Numbered from the stretch's first letter, positions 33,838-43,566 are shown. The stretch is 64,000 bases of DNA from Priestia endophytica DSM 13796 (GCF_900115845.1 NZ_FOXX01000011.1:114527-178526), one strand, 5' to 3'. The notes: generated by a model not told the origin, from the sequence alone. Numbers and translations: made by a program.

Positions 33838-33956
33838 GCTAAAAAACCACCCTCGAAATTTTTTTATAAGTTCAAAAAAATTTCGGGGTGGGAATCGAAC
33901 CCACTAGAACCAAGTAAAACTTGGTGGCGCACCATTTGCCTTCCCATTTCCAGAAA
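33838..33956 (-). ncRNA. tRNA-like element followed by a strong terminator
   Basis: On the minus strand, 33956-33881 (76 nt) shows a D-arm-like GGC-AAATGGTGC-GCC with a GG pair in the loop, an anticodon-like arm ACCAA-GTTTTAC-TTGGT (UUU at the anticodon position, U33, A37) and a canonical T-arm GTGGG-TTCGATT-CCCAC. The acceptor arm is imperfect and there is no CCA. The 3' strand instead enters a long terminator, CCACCC-GAAATTTTTTT pairing with AAAAAAATTTC-GGGTGG, then TTTTTT. The T-arm and terminator share CCCACC, so they exclude each other. It could be a regulatory RNA, a degenerate tRNA, or the leader of the downstream GNAT gene. Confidence 0.42.
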
Positions 33957-34109
33957 ACAGTATTGACTAAAAAAAGTGACGACTTTTATTAGAAATGAAC
34001 ATCTTTTTTAAGGCTGTAAAAGAAGATATTCAGCAAAATCTTAAGGTCGTAAATGAAAACTTCTTAGATATAATACTAAAGTTTTTTGTAAAAAGGAATA
34101 GGCAAAATG

Positions 34110-35237
34110 TTAATTTTTTTTAAAGAAAATTTCTCCACCAATCATTGTTAAAAAAGGCTTTGCTAAGTAATGGAAAGGGTGATAATTCCACAGAACAAGA
34201 TCTGCATCTTTTCCTTTTTCAATGCTGCCAACTTTATTATCGATGCCTAAGTTTCGAGCAGGGAAAATGGTAATACCTTCAAGTGCTTTTTGTTCATCTA
34301 AACCTTCCCGAACAGCAAGGGAGGCACATATATTTAGATATTGAACAGGTGTGTAAGGATGGTCTGTTGTAATAGAAACTTCAACATTTTGCTCTGTTAA
34401 GGCACTATAGGTTTTCCAGCTCTTATTACGGAGTTCCACTTTTGAACGGCGTGTTAATGTTGGGCCTACGGAAACTTTTAAATTTCGTCCTCCTAAGGCA
34501 GAAGTAATGAGATGCCCTTCGGTACAGTGTTCTATGCGTAAATCAAGTTCAAATTCATCAGCAAAGCGAAGAGCCGACAAAATATCATCAGCTCTATGTG
34601 CATGAATACGTACAGGAATTTCACGATTCAATGCCTTTACAAGTGGCTGGATGCGCAAGCTATCTGGGTTATCTGTATATTTTGCTTCATAGAAAGCTTC
34701 TCGCAACATTCCCATGATTCCCATTCGTGTAATTGAGTCTTTGTTTCCTTGACTATGAATACGTTTGGGATTTTCGCCAAGCGCAATTTTTAGACCTGCT
34801 GTTTCTTTCATAAGTAAATCTGTAATGTTTTTGGCCCCTGTTTTAATAACAGATGTTGTACCACCTATTACGTTCATGCTTCCAGGCATAACGTGAACGG
34901 TTGTAATGCCATATTCAATTGCATCAGCGAACCCTGAATCAAGCGGATGAACGCTGTCAAATGCTCGGATGTGAGGAGTGAGGGGTTCAATGGTTTCGTT
35001 CGCATCATTTCCCGCCCAACCAGTTCCTTCATCATAAAGACCAAGATGTGTATGAACATCAATAAACCCTGGGAAAAGAAACAATCCTTCACAATCGATA
35101 ACTTCCATTTCTTCAGTTAACTCAATACTTGGTCTAACATCTTCAATTTTATTGCCAACAACAAGCACATCGCCTTTTGGTAACATCTCGCTTGTAATTG
35201 GAAAAACAGATGCATTTTTGAACAGAATTTTCTTCAT
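34110..35237 (-). CDS. Amidohydrolase family metal-dependent hydrolase
   Basis: This 375-residue enzyme of the imidazolonepropionase-like amidohydrolase group has the first metal motif FIDVHTHLG, HAHRADD and EHCTEGHL for the next His ligands, and the catalytic Asp in TTDHPYTP; the C-terminus GKDADLVLWNYHPF is typical. AGGGG lies ahead of the ATG. The substrate cannot be inferred. It stands alone, between the tRNA-like element and yfhF. Confidence 0.88.
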   Translation of the reverse strand: MKKILFKNASVFPITSEMLPKGDVLVVGNKIEDVRPSIELTEEMEVIDCEGLFLFPGFIDVHTHLGLYDEGTGWAGNDANETIEPLTPHIRAFDSVHPLDSGFADAIEYGITTVHVMPGSMNVIGGTTSVIKTGAKNITDLLMKETAGLKIALGENPKRIHSQGNKDSITRMGIMGMLREAFYEAKYTDNPDSLRIQPLVKALNREIPVRIHAHRADDILSALRFADEFELDLRIEHCTEGHLITSALGGRNLKVSVGPTLTRRSKVELRNKSWKTYSALTEQNVEVSITTDHPYTPVQYLNICASLAVREGLDEQKALEGITIFPARNLGIDNKVGSIEKGKDADLVLWNYHPFHYLAKPFLTMIGGEIFFKKN

Positions 35238-35309
35238 AGTTTTAGCCCCTGTAGTTTTTTACCTATTTTACCATGATAGAAGAAAAAATAACCTTTAAAA
35301 TATAGAAGA

Positions 35310-36212
35310 TTATCTTTCTTTTAGAGTATTAAATACTTCTCTTATTTCTTTATGCGAAAACTCATAGCCGTGTTCTTCAAGTTTCTTCGGCAAGGCTTTT
35401 TGGCCTTCTAAGACGAGCATGCTCATTTCACCTAGTACACCTTTGATAGCTGGACTTGGTACTTTTAACCAGTGAGGCCTGTTTAGAGATGTACCAAGCT
35501 CCATTCCGAATGTTTTCATTTGAACTGGCTGTGGGGAGGTGACATTAACAGGACCGCTAATGTTTTCATTTATGCAAAACTGAAGAATATTAACAACATC
35601 TTCAATATGCACCCATGATACCCACTGTTCTCCAGTGCCAATCGTTCCGCCAACTCCCATTTTGTACGGCATTTTCATCATTGGAAACGCACCTCCGTCA
35701 CTTCCTAGCACAATGCCAAAACGGGTGAAAACTGTTCTTACGCCATATTCCTCTGCCTTTTTAGCCTCATGTTCCCACTGTTTTACTGTTTTTGCGAGAA
35801 AATCATCTCCTTGTGAAGGAGAATCTTCTGTAAAGACGGCTGTTTCAGAAGTTCCATAATATCCAACAGCACTTCCATTTATTAGAACTTTCGGTGGCAT
35901 TTTCATTTTTTGAATCATATGAACAATAGACTTCGTCGCTGCAACCCGACTATCAAAAATGGCGCGTTTATTTTTTGCTGTCCATCTATTTTGAATGGAC
36001 GTTCCAGCGAGATTTATAATAGCATCAACACCATCTAGTTCAATCTCAGGAGTTGTTCCTTTTGTGAGCCATGGAACATAATGCAAGTGAGGCGTTGTTG
36101 AAGCTTTTTCTTTATTTCGTGTTAAAATGTAAACAGCATGATGTTCGGATATGAGCTTATCAGCAAGCTTAGAACCGACAAATCCTGTTCCTCCAGCGAT
36201 AGCAATTTTCAT
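35310..36212 (-). CDS. yfhF: SDR39U1/TIGR01777 family epimerase (YfhF)
   Basis: This 300-residue atypical short-chain dehydrogenase has the Rossmann motif GGTGFVGSKLADKL and the family marks NLAGTSIQNRWTAK, NGSAVGYYG and a C-terminal DUF1731-like KVPSPAIKGVLGEMSMLVLE (20 residues). The substrate is unknown. The start at 36212 follows AAGGAGAGG; the longer frame would run into the divergent recX start. It adjoins recX as in B. subtilis yfhF-recX. Confidence 0.92.
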   Translation of the reverse strand: MKIAIAGGTGFVGSKLADKLISEHHAVYILTRNKEKASTTPHLHYVPWLTKGTTPEIELDGVDAIINLAGTSIQNRWTAKNKRAIFDSRVAATKSIVHMIQKMKMPPKVLINGSAVGYYGTSETAVFTEDSPSQGDDFLAKTVKQWEHEAKKAEEYGVRTVFTRFGIVLGSDGGAFPMMKMPYKMGVGGTIGTGEQWVSWVHIEDVVNILQFCINENISGPVNVTSPQPVQMKTFGMELGTSLNRPHWLKVPSPAIKGVLGEMSMLVLEGQKALPKKLEEHGYEFSHKEIREVFNTLKER

Positions 36213-36266
36213 AAAATCCTCTCCTTCATAAGGGATAAAATACATGAATAAAGGCGGTGAACCGAA

Positions 36267-37082
36267 ATGCCTGTTGTTACTAAAATCACAACGCAAAAGA
36301 AGAATGCTGAGCGTTATAATGTTTTTCTTGATTATGGAAAAGGTGAAGAATATGCGTTCAGCGTTGATGAATATGTACTAACAACTTTTACAATTAGAAA
36401 AGGGCAAAACTTAACAGACGACGAAATTGCTGAAATTCAATATGAAGATCATGTTAAAAAGGCACATAATTTAGCTCTTAACTATTTATCATACCGCATG
36501 CGTTCCATAAAAGAAGTTCAGCAGTATTTGCAAACAAAAGAAATGGGTGACGACGCAATCCGTCGTGCAATTGAGAAACTGCTTGAATATCGTTATCTTA
36601 ACGATTTGGAATTTGCGAAAGCTTACGTTCGCACGCACATGCGAACGAACTCAAAGGGTCCTGGGCTTTTAAAGCAAGAGCTGATTGAAAAAGGAATTAC
36701 AGGTCCCGATATTGAAGAGTCTCTTCTTGAATATGATGAAGAGCTTCAATTTGAAAATGCTCTTGAGCTGATTGAAAAAACGAGAAAGAAAAGCCAGAAG
36801 CAGTCTGAAAAGATGATGAAGCAAAAAGCTAAAACAACCCTGCTTACAAAAGGATTCGATCTTGCTCTTATTACAAAAGCACTTCATGAAGTCTCTCTTG
36901 AGAAAGATGAAGACGAGCAGTGGGAAGCCTTAAAAAAACAAGGTGAAAAAGCTCATCGACGCTATCGTAAATACGATGATTTTCAATACAGACAGAAAAT
37001 GAAAACTCATCTTTATCAAAAAGGCTTTCCACTTGAACAAATACACAAGCTTCTTGCTCATTTAGCTGAGCAAAATGACTAA
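36267..37082 (+). CDS. recX: RecX regulatory protein
   Basis: This 271-residue RecX has three-helix repeats: AHNLALNYLSYRMRSIKEVQ (20 residues), YLNDLEFAKAYVRTHM, and RRKYDDFQYRQKMKTHLYQK-like later units. RecX modulates RecA filaments. It is longer than the about 150-residue proteobacterial form, as usual in Bacillus. It is divergent from yfhF with 54 bases between starts. Confidence 0.93.
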   Translation: MPVVTKITTQKKNAERYNVFLDYGKGEEYAFSVDEYVLTTFTIRKGQNLTDDEIAEIQYEDHVKKAHNLALNYLSYRMRSIKEVQQYLQTKEMGDDAIRRAIEKLLEYRYLNDLEFAKAYVRTHMRTNSKGPGLLKQELIEKGITGPDIEESLLEYDEELQFENALELIEKTRKKSQKQSEKMMKQKAKTTLLTKGFDLALITKALHEVSLEKDEDEQWEALKKQGEKAHRRYRKYDDFQYRQKMKTHLYQKGFPLEQIHKLLAHLAEQND

Positions 37083-37232
37083 CTATATGTTATTTATGCG
37101 ATCTTTTGCTACAATTTAAACAATAAAGAAGCCTTCAAAGCTATTTTATAGGAAAAAAGGTTTTGTAACCTTTACCACGTAATGATGTTATTAAAACAAT
37201 CATATAAACAAGAGGGGAAGAAGGGGTAAAAG

Positions 37233-37556
37233 ATGGAGAAAAGATATAGTGAGTACACAGAATATGAGTTAAGACAAGAAATTAGTCAGCTTGGTGAGAA
37301 AGCTCGGAAAGCGGAACAACTTGGGATTGTGAATGAGTACGCTGTTTTAGAGAGAAAGATGGTTCTTGCCAAAGCCTATTTGTTAAATCCTGATCATTTC
37401 AAACCTGGGGAAGTTTATGAAATTGAAGGAGATCCTGGCCGCTACTTCAAAATTGATTATTTAAATGGCGTTTTTGCATGGGGAGTTCGTATAGATGAAC
37501 CCCATAAAGAAGAAGCGCTGCCTATTTCTCTTTTGAAACAAAGCGAAAGCATGTAA
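37233..37556 (+). CDS. yfhH: YfhH family protein (DUF1811)
   Basis: This 107-residue protein has a helical N-terminal half (YTEYELRQEISQLGEKARKA) and a small barrel-like C-terminal half with FKPGEVYEIEGDPGRYFKI, the DUF1811 pattern. The structure of a homologue is known but not its function. The order recX-yfhH is the same as in B. subtilis. Confidence 0.9.
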   Translation: MEKRYSEYTEYELRQEISQLGEKARKAEQLGIVNEYAVLERKMVLAKAYLLNPDHFKPGEVYEIEGDPGRYFKIDYLNGVFAWGVRIDEPHKEEALPISLLKQSESM

Positions 37557-37579
37557 GAGCTTGTCTTACATGCTTTTAG
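37547..37579 (+). terminator. Terminator overlapping the yfhH stop
   Basis: GCATGTAAGA and TCTTACATGC pair around GCTTG and lead into TTTTAGC. Confidence 0.75.
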
Positions 37580-37602
37580 CTTGTTCATTTTATCGCAGGG
37601 AG

Positions 37603-37767
37603 TTATGAATGATGTTTGCGCATTTGTTTTTCTAACACAATTAATCCTTGAGTTTGTTGAGTTTCGCCATTCACTTGTGAAGACGCATGTTTTGGACTCG
37701 ACCATGCTTGTTGAAATGGGTTTTGATAGCCTTGATTTGAAAATCGATTTTGTCTATTTTTTCCCAC
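37603..37767 (-). CDS. YpzG-like small protein
   Basis: The 54-residue ORF begins MGKNRQNRFSNQGYQNPFQQ, then has the SPKHASSQVNGETQQTQG block resembling YpzG proteins, rich in Gln and Asn. The start is GTG, 6 bases after GGAGGTG. It lies next to sspK on the same strand. A sporulation role is possible from composition and position, but not shown. Confidence 0.68.
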   Translation of the reverse strand: MGKNRQNRFSNQGYQNPFQQAWSSPKHASSQVNGETQQTQGLIVLEKQMRKHHS

Positions 37768-37800
37768 TGTGAGCACCTCCAGAATTAGGTTTCGTTAGAA

Positions 37801-37959
37801 TTAATAATCCGCGCGTTCACTAGAAGCACGCATGCGTTCAGCCGGATGCGTATTAATTGTTCCATCTGCTCGTTTTGACGCATATTCGGCTTTTGCTCGC
37901 GGTTCACCTTCAAATTTGTTATTATTTTGATTTGGGAATCCTTTTGCTTTATTTCGCAT
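37801..37959 (-). CDS. sspK: Small acid-soluble spore protein K
   Basis: This 52-residue protein has the SspK pattern: [20 protein letters not shown] followed by [14 protein letters not shown] and a C-terminal [21 protein letters not shown] lies 10 bases before the ATG. Minor SASPs are made in the forespore under sigma-G; I did not locate a confident promoter. The position between yfhH and yfhJ matches B. subtilis. Confidence 0.88.
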   Translation of the reverse strand: MRNKAKGFPNQNNNKFEGEPRAKAEYASKRADGTINTHPAERMRASSERADY

Positions 37960-38085
37960 CGTGCGTTCGCCCCCTTGTTAGAAGTAACGTGCATAAAGAA
38001 CATCCTTATGCACGTTTAGTATATGCTATAAGCTTAGCGTGATATGTAACCAGATATTGCCCTAGAACAGAAAGGAAATGAGAAA

Positions 38086-38355
38086 ATGGAAGATATTTTT
38101 GAGCGTTTAACAACAATGCTGTTAGAGAAGAACGATAGCCTATCATATGCCAAAGCTCGGACATGGATTGAGCTTTTATGGGAAGACTTTGAAGCAACAT
38201 ATGCTAAAGCAGGTCGGGAGTATAAAGGACAGGAGTTAACAGAGCAGATTGTAACAAACTGGATTAATCATTATGGACCGAGGCTGCACGAGTTCAAAAC
38301 AAGCAATCCAAAATTCAAAGCACTAATGGATAGTAAAGATGATTTAAAACATTAA
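38086..38355 (+). CDS. yfhJ: YfhJ family protein (WVELL)
   Basis: This is an 89-residue helical protein with ARTWIELLWEDFEATYAKAG, the WVELL-type motif that names the family, and a C-terminal NWINHYGPRLHEF. The function is unknown. AAAGGAAATG precedes the ATG. Confidence 0.88.
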   Translation: MEDIFERLTTMLLEKNDSLSYAKARTWIELLWEDFEATYAKAGREYKGQELTEQIVTNWINHYGPRLHEFKTSNPKFKALMDSKDDLKH

Positions 38356-38384
38356 AAAGAAGTGGAAACCCACTTCTTTTTAGT
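38354..38384. terminator. Bidirectional terminator
   Basis: AAAAAGAAGTGG and CCACTTCTTTTT pair around AAAC, between yfhJ and convergent yfhP. Confidence 0.9.
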
Positions 38385-39360
38385 TTGGTAAATAATCTAG
38401 TTTTTTACGGAGTTTCTTTTCACTAAAAATCCATCCTGTATATGAACAGATGATATTTAAATCAAAATCAAGCTGAACAACGGCTACGAACGGGTAATAT
38501 CCTTTGCTTCGATAACGAAGATCAATAAAGCGTACTTCAATATGATCGCTATACTCTGCAGTCTCGAACCTGTATACAGGTGAGAATGAAAGGAATGCTG
38601 ATAAGTTTTCATCTTGTTTTGCGGCTTCCATAAGAGCTGATGAAGGTTCTTCCATCCGTTCAAAAACATCATGGACTTTGATTTCTCCGTTTGTGGCATT
38701 TCCAACATAAAAGTGATTTTTAGCAATGATAGCGAGATGCCAACGATTGAAACGCATTGTTGGTGAAATAATGATCTTTTCTACATTTGGAAGTTGTTTT
38801 TTTATTTTATGACGCAAGTTAAGATTTATCGCAATTCGGATAAAATAGTAGACGATAATAACGCCAAAAACTGTAATAAAGGTTGGACCAGGACTTCCAC
38901 CAATAGCCCAAATGATGATGCCAATGATATGGATAGTGAAAAAGTATGGATCAAACGTATTGATAATTCCAAGCGCTACCCATTTTTGAGAAAAGGGTCG
39001 AAATGCCTGCGTTCCATAGGCGTTGAAAATATCGACAAAAACGTGAATAATGACTCCTATAAATGTCCACATCCATAAATCAAAAAGGTGGGCATCTCGA
39101 AAAAGTAGATGCAAAATAAATGTAATAAGAAGCGGCCATAGAAGGACGGCAGGAATCGAGTGAGTAATTCCACGATGGTTCCGAATGTATTTGGCGTTGT
39201 TTCTTAATTTCAATATCGTATCAATATCAGGAATAAGTGATCCTGCAATAGCTCCTATCATAACAGCTTCTTTCGTATCTAAATGAGAAGAAACAGTCGG
39301 ATCTAGCGTTGCTAATCCTCCTAAAGCAATTCCCATAACAATATGTGTTCCAGTATCCAA
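38380..39360 (-). CDS. yfhP: YfhP, membrane-bound metal-dependent hydrolase-like protein
   Basis: This 326-residue protein of the YdjM/DUF457 group begins with DTGTHIVMGIALGGL, carries PDIDTILKL and HRGITHSIPAVLLWPLL, histidine/aspartate motifs typical of a membrane hydrolase, and about four helices before a soluble C-terminal domain (about 195-326). The start is TTG following AGGAGG. In B. subtilis YfhP sits next to mutY, as here. Confidence 0.9.
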   Translation of the reverse strand: MDTGTHIVMGIALGGLATLDPTVSSHLDTKEAVMIGAIAGSLIPDIDTILKLRNNAKYIRNHRGITHSIPAVLLWPLLITFILHLLFRDAHLFDLWMWTFIGVIIHVFVDIFNAYGTQAFRPFSQKWVALGIINTFDPYFFTIHIIGIIIWAIGGSPGPTFITVFGVIIVYYFIRIAINLNLRHKIKKQLPNVEKIIISPTMRFNRWHLAIIAKNHFYVGNATNGEIKVHDVFERMEEPSSALMEAAKQDENLSAFLSFSPVYRFETAEYSDHIEVRFIDLRYRSKGYYPFVAVVQLDFDLNIICSYTGWIFSEKKLRKKLDYLPN

Positions 39361-39713
39361 AAAAAAGACCTCCTAATCGTTCGGTTCTAACAGGTCATAA
39401 CAAATATATGTTAGGCTAAATTCTTGTGATTCATGTTGTTATTTAAACAATTTGCTTTATTGCAAATTGGATTATGTGGATTATAACGCTTTTGAACTCT
39501 GTTCATCAAGTTTCATTTTAGCTTTGGTGTATAGGTGACAACTTATGGAAGCTTGTTACCTATAGTGTTTAACAAGAAGAAGCATTATATAGAAGAAAAT
39601 ATTGTCATTATTGCACGCTTTTATTATCTATATTAAACAGACAATAGAATGGAATAGGAAGAAATGAAGAATCCCTATATTCATATTTATCATAATACCT
39701 CGGAGGATAGCAC
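39361..39713. other. Gene-free spacer between yfhP and mutY
   Basis: No ORF with a ribosome site is visible. Two inverted repeats occur: CAATTTGC/GCAAATTG at 39448-39469 (perfect, 6-base loop) and ATAGGTGACAA/TTGTTACCTAT at 39531-39563 (10 of 11 pairs). They could be operators or leader structures. A GGAGG precedes the mutY start. Confidence 0.5.
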
Positions 39714-40811
39714 ATGAAACAAAGTAAAGAAATTGTAAAGGATTTTAATATAGCAAAATTTCAAGAAGATTTGATTGGTTGGTTTACAGCAGAGCAGCGT
39801 GATTTACCGTGGCGCCAAGATAAAGATCCGTACAAAGTGTGGGTGTCTGAAATTATGCTTCAACAAACAAGGGTTGATACGGTTATTCCTTATTTTAATA
39901 ATTTTATAAGTAAATTTCCAACAATTGAACATTTGGCTGATGCTGATGAAGAAGACGTATTAAAAGCATGGGAGGGGCTTGGCTATTACTCGCGAGCGCG
40001 TAATCTTCAGCATGCGGTTAGGGAAGTACGTGACGAGTATGGTGGCATTGTGCCTGAAACAAAAGATGAAGTGTCTAAGCTAAGAGGAGTTGGACCATAT
40101 ACAACAGGAGCTATTTTAAGCATTGCCTACGGGGTACCAGAACCTGCTGTTGATGGAAACGTAATGCGTGTTCTCTCCCGTATTTTATTCGTATGGGAAG
40201 ACATTGCGAAGCCAAAAACACGCAAGCTTTTTGATGAACTTGTTTATGCTATAATTTCGCATGAGAATCCCTCTTTTTTTAATCAAGGATTGATGGAACT
40301 TGGCGCTCTTATTTGCACACCAAAGTCTCCAGCCTGTCTACTGTGTCCTGTTCAGGAACATTGCAGGGCATTTGAAGAAGGCACACAAAAAGAATTGCCA
40401 GTTAAGACAAGTAAGAAAACTGTAAAAGCTGTGGAACTTGCAGCAACTGTGTTAACAGATGAAAGTGGGAAAGTTCTTATTCATAAAAGATCAAGTAAAG
40501 GACTTCTTGCGAATTTATGGGAATTTCCAAATATTGAAATTCAGAAAGATCTTTCTAAGGAAGAGGAATTAACATCATTCTTAACAGAAAAATATGGTGT
40601 GGAAGCTGAAATAGGACAGCCTTTTACAACAATTAGTCACGTTTTTTCACATCTTACATGGCATATTACAGTCTATGAAGGAAAGATTAGAGGGAAAGTA
40701 GAAGAGAGCGAAACCCTCAAACTTCTTACATGGGAAGAAGCAGAGCAATACGCTTTTCCTGTTTCACATCAGAAAATGAAGAAGGCATTTAAGGAACGCC
40801 AACAAGATTAA
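39714..40811 (+). CDS. mutY: Adenine DNA glycosylase MutY
   Basis: This 365-residue enzyme removes A opposite 8-oxoG. It has the catalytic Glu in [12 protein letters not shown], helix-hairpin-helix [15 protein letters not shown], catalytic Asp in [10 protein letters not shown], a [4Fe-4S] set [17 protein letters not shown], and a C-terminal NUDIX-like 8-oxoG recognition domain (about 235-360). AATACCTCGGAGG precedes the ATG. Confidence 0.96.
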   Translation: MKQSKEIVKDFNIAKFQEDLIGWFTAEQRDLPWRQDKDPYKVWVSEIMLQQTRVDTVIPYFNNFISKFPTIEHLADADEEDVLKAWEGLGYYSRARNLQHAVREVRDEYGGIVPETKDEVSKLRGVGPYTTGAILSIAYGVPEPAVDGNVMRVLSRILFVWEDIAKPKTRKLFDELVYAIISHENPSFFNQGLMELGALICTPKSPACLLCPVQEHCRAFEEGTQKELPVKTSKKTVKAVELAATVLTDESGKVLIHKRSSKGLLANLWEFPNIEIQKDLSKEEELTSFLTEKYGVEAEIGQPFTTISHVFSHLTWHITVYEGKIRGKVEESETLKLLTWEEAEQYAFPVSHQKMKKAFKERQQD

Positions 40812-40842
40812 ACCCTACCCGAGCTTTCTCGGATAGGGGAGT
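40811..40842. terminator. Hairpin between mutY and yfhS
   Basis: CCCTACCCGAG and CTCGGATAGGG pair with one mismatch around CTTT. Neither side has a long T-run, so termination strength is uncertain. Confidence 0.55.
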
Positions 40843-40843
40843 A

Positions 40844-41068
40844 TTAGTCATACACTATTTCAGTTCCATGCGTATAGTCGCCTTCTCTGCGATGAAGGCC
40901 ACCGCGATTTTGGATTTCATTCATAATTTGACGATGAATCGTTTGTCCTTCACTATTAAGATAGGGCATAACTTGTTGAAGAGAGTGATGAAAGTAAGCA
41001 AGCTCGCTGTCTTTCCACTCCTCTTTCCCTATCATCGAAAGAGCAGTCATATCGCGTCCAACATACAT
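40844..41068 (-). CDS. yfhS: YfhS-like small protein
   Basis: The start at 41068 gives 74 residues, the length of B. subtilis YfhS, and lies 9 bases after GGAGGG. An ATG at 41089 lies upstream of that ribosome site. The sequence YVGRDMTALSMIGKEEWKDS and an acidic C-terminus are visible, with no known domain. The position next to mutY and fabL fits yfhS. Confidence 0.8.
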   Translation of the reverse strand: MYVGRDMTALSMIGKEEWKDSELAYFHHSLQQVMPYLNSEGQTIHRQIMNEIQNRGGLHRREGDYTHGTEIVYD

Positions 41069-41211
41069 AATGGGCGTCCCTCCATACACGTGTTGTGAAA
41101 TTTATGAGCCTTGTGCGTGCTCGTTTTATTTTTACAACAATGCTTGTGTCTTATACACGGTAAGCATTACAATAAAATAGCAAATTAAGACGATTAATGA
41201 ATTTAAAATGA

Positions 41212-41970
<759 letters not shown>

Positions 41971-42039
41971 AAAAAATAAATAATTTTGGATAGTTCTTTC
42001 ACCTTCTGGACATATTAATTTTTGTGGAGGTGAAAGACA

Positions 42040-42306
42040 ATGGCAAAGAAAAATCAAAACCAAACAACAGCTGGTACTAACGTTCAACATGTAAAACAAC
42101 AAAATGCTCAAGCTAACCAAGGCCAATTTGGCACTGAGTTTGCTTCTGAGACTGATGTACAACATGTGAAACAACAAAATGCTCAATCAAAAAACGCTCA
42201 AGCTAACCAAGGCCAATTTGGCACTGAGTTTGCTTCTGAGACTGATGTACAACACGTGAAACAACAAAATGCTCAAGCTAACAAAAACAAAAACCAAAAT
42301 AGCTAA
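42040..42306 (+). CDS. sspE: Gamma-type small acid-soluble spore protein
   Basis: This 88-residue protein is built of Gln/Asn-rich repeats with the gamma-SASP core FGTEFASETDVQHVKQQNAQ (20 residues) twice. It is an amino-acid store in spores and is cleaved by Gpr. GGAGGTGAAAG precedes the ATG. It follows fabL, as in B. subtilis. The encoded repeat is nearly identical at the DNA level, so copy number may change readily. Confidence 0.95.
   Translation: MAKKNQNQTTAGTNVQHVKQQNAQANQGQFGTEFASETDVQHVKQQNAQSKNAQANQGQFGTEFASETDVQHVKQQNAQANKNKNQNS
42106..42276 (+). repeat. Tandem 90-bp repeat within sspE
   Basis: Two 81-base copies (42106-42186 and 42196-42276) differ at one base and are offset by 90 bases. 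They encode the duplicated gamma-SASP unit. Confidence 0.9.
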
Positions 42307-42317
42307 TTTGTAAGTTC

Positions 42318-42358
42318 AAAAGACACTTCCTTCATTCGGTTAGGAAGTGTCTTTTTCT
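42318..42358 (+). terminator. Terminator after sspE
   Basis: AGACACTTCCT and AGGAAGTGTCT form an 11-bp stem followed by TTTT. Confidence 0.88.
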
Positions 42359-42489
42359 GTGACAAAACTTGTCTAAACTTTACATATCTCGGCAAAGGGA
42401 AAAGCATATTAATCAAGAATTTAACTAGTAAAGTAAGTCGCAGAACGTGAAGCATCTACCCATACTAATGATAAAGTGGAGGGAAACGC

Positions 42490-42753
42490 GTGCAAAAATT
42501 TGATCAGTTAGTTGTGAAACAAATGAAGACAATGGATGAGCTGTTGTTTATTCAATCAGAAATAGAACGTTGCCAAGAGATTGAAAGAGAGCTTTTAGTA
42601 CTTCAAGAAGAAACGAAATTAAATTCTTTGCAAGAAGAGATTTCAATAATGAAACAACAGCTGAAGGATATTCAGACAACGTTTCAAAACCAAACTGCAT
42701 CAATTATAGAAACGTATGAAAAAGAAGCGGTAGAAGAACCGCTTTTTAAATAG
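42490..42753 (+). CDS. ygaB: YgaB-like coiled-coil protein
   Basis: This 87-residue protein is almost entirely coiled coil (about 10-75), with repeated Glu/Leu heptads such as LLFIQSEIERCQEIEREL. The start is GTG with GTGGAGGG upstream. It is located between sspE and ygaC, as in B. subtilis. The function is unknown. Confidence 0.8.
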   Translation: MQKFDQLVVKQMKTMDELLFIQSEIERCQEIERELLVLQEETKLNSLQEEISIMKQQLKDIQTTFQNQTASIIETYEKEAVEEPLFK

Positions 42754-42757
42754 GAAA

Positions 42758-42812
42758 AAAGGGGGCGTCTGGAGTGAATTGTTTGCTCTAGGCACCCCCA
42801 TTTGTTTTAATT
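42758..42812 (+). terminator. Hairpin after ygaB
   Basis: GGGGGCG with a GTCTGGAG/CTCTAGGC middle pairs to CACCCCC, followed by ATTTGTTTT. The stem is interrupted, so the call is moderate. Confidence 0.55.
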
Positions 42813-42978
42813 TGTTCTCCAAAAAGTTATAATGGTAAAGAGCCTATGTAGTTACGAACGAATAATTGTAGTTATTAGACAAGATAGACGAAAAGTGGAC
42901 AAGGGAGAACTCCAAAGCAATACATAAAAGATTCATAAACAAACGAGAAGAGTTCTAAAATAGAAAGAAGGGGAAAAA

Positions 42979-43518
42979 ATGATTCAACCAGTGGAAGGAG
43001 AGCCAATTGAAATCCAAAGCTATAAGCATGATGGCCATATCCATCGCATTTGGGATGAAACGATGATTTTAAAAGGTACCCAAACGCTTATGATTGGTGG
43101 CAATGATAGGACGGTTGTAACAGAATCTGATGGTCGGAAATGGGTGACACGAGAACCTGCGATTTGCTATTTTCATTCTCAGCATTGGTTCAATGTGATT
43201 GGCATGATTAGAGAAGACGGTATCTACTACTATTGCAACATTAGCTCGCCATTCATTTTAGAAGAAGGTGCATTAAAGTACATTGATTATGATTTAGATA
43301 TTAAGGTGTTTCCCGATATGACATATACGATTCTTGATGAAGATGAATATGAAGAGCATCGGAAGAAGATGAATTATCCACTTGTCATTGATCGAATTTT
43401 AAAATACAATCTAGAAAATTTACAAAACTGGATTCGACAAAGAAAAGGACCGTTTGCACCAGACTTTATTGATACGTGGTATGAAAGGTATTTGACATAT
43501 CGAAGACCACGCATTTAA
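42979..43518 (+). CDS. ntdP: Nucleoside tri-/diphosphate phosphatase NtdP (YgaC)
   Basis: This 179-residue DUF402-type protein has [18 protein letters not shown] at the start, a core with [20 protein letters not shown] (20 residues) and DLDIKVFPD carrying the metal-binding acids, and a C-terminal helix pair with [13 protein letters not shown]. It hydrolyses nucleoside di- and triphosphates in related species. AGAAAGGGG precedes the ATG. Confidence 0.92.
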   Translation: MIQPVEGEPIEIQSYKHDGHIHRIWDETMILKGTQTLMIGGNDRTVVTESDGRKWVTREPAICYFHSQHWFNVIGMIREDGIYYYCNISSPFILEEGALKYIDYDLDIKVFPDMTYTILDEDEYEEHRKKMNYPLVIDRILKYNLENLQNWIRQRKGPFAPDFIDTWYERYLTYRRPRI

Positions 43519-43546
43519 CCTGTTCCCTTTCTGGCAGGTTTTTTCT
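43519..43546 (+). terminator. Terminator after ntdP
   Basis: AACCTG and CAGGTT pair around a loop of about 12 nt and are followed by TTTTCT. Confidence 0.75.
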
Positions 43547-43566
43547 ATATATGAGGGGGGCCTTGT

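Noticed and set aside
33838..33850. AGGGTGG near the end of the tRNA-like element, as in a T-box leader
   Set aside because: It belongs to the 3' arm of the terminator, the full T-box consensus (AGGGTGGNACCGCG) is absent, and the downstream gene is a GNAT acetyltransferase, not an amino-acid gene.
33995..34123. 42-residue plus-strand frame (MNIFFKAVKEDIQQNLKVVN start)
   Set aside because: It has no ribosome site and overlaps the end of the minus-strand amidohydrolase gene. It may be chance in AT-rich DNA.
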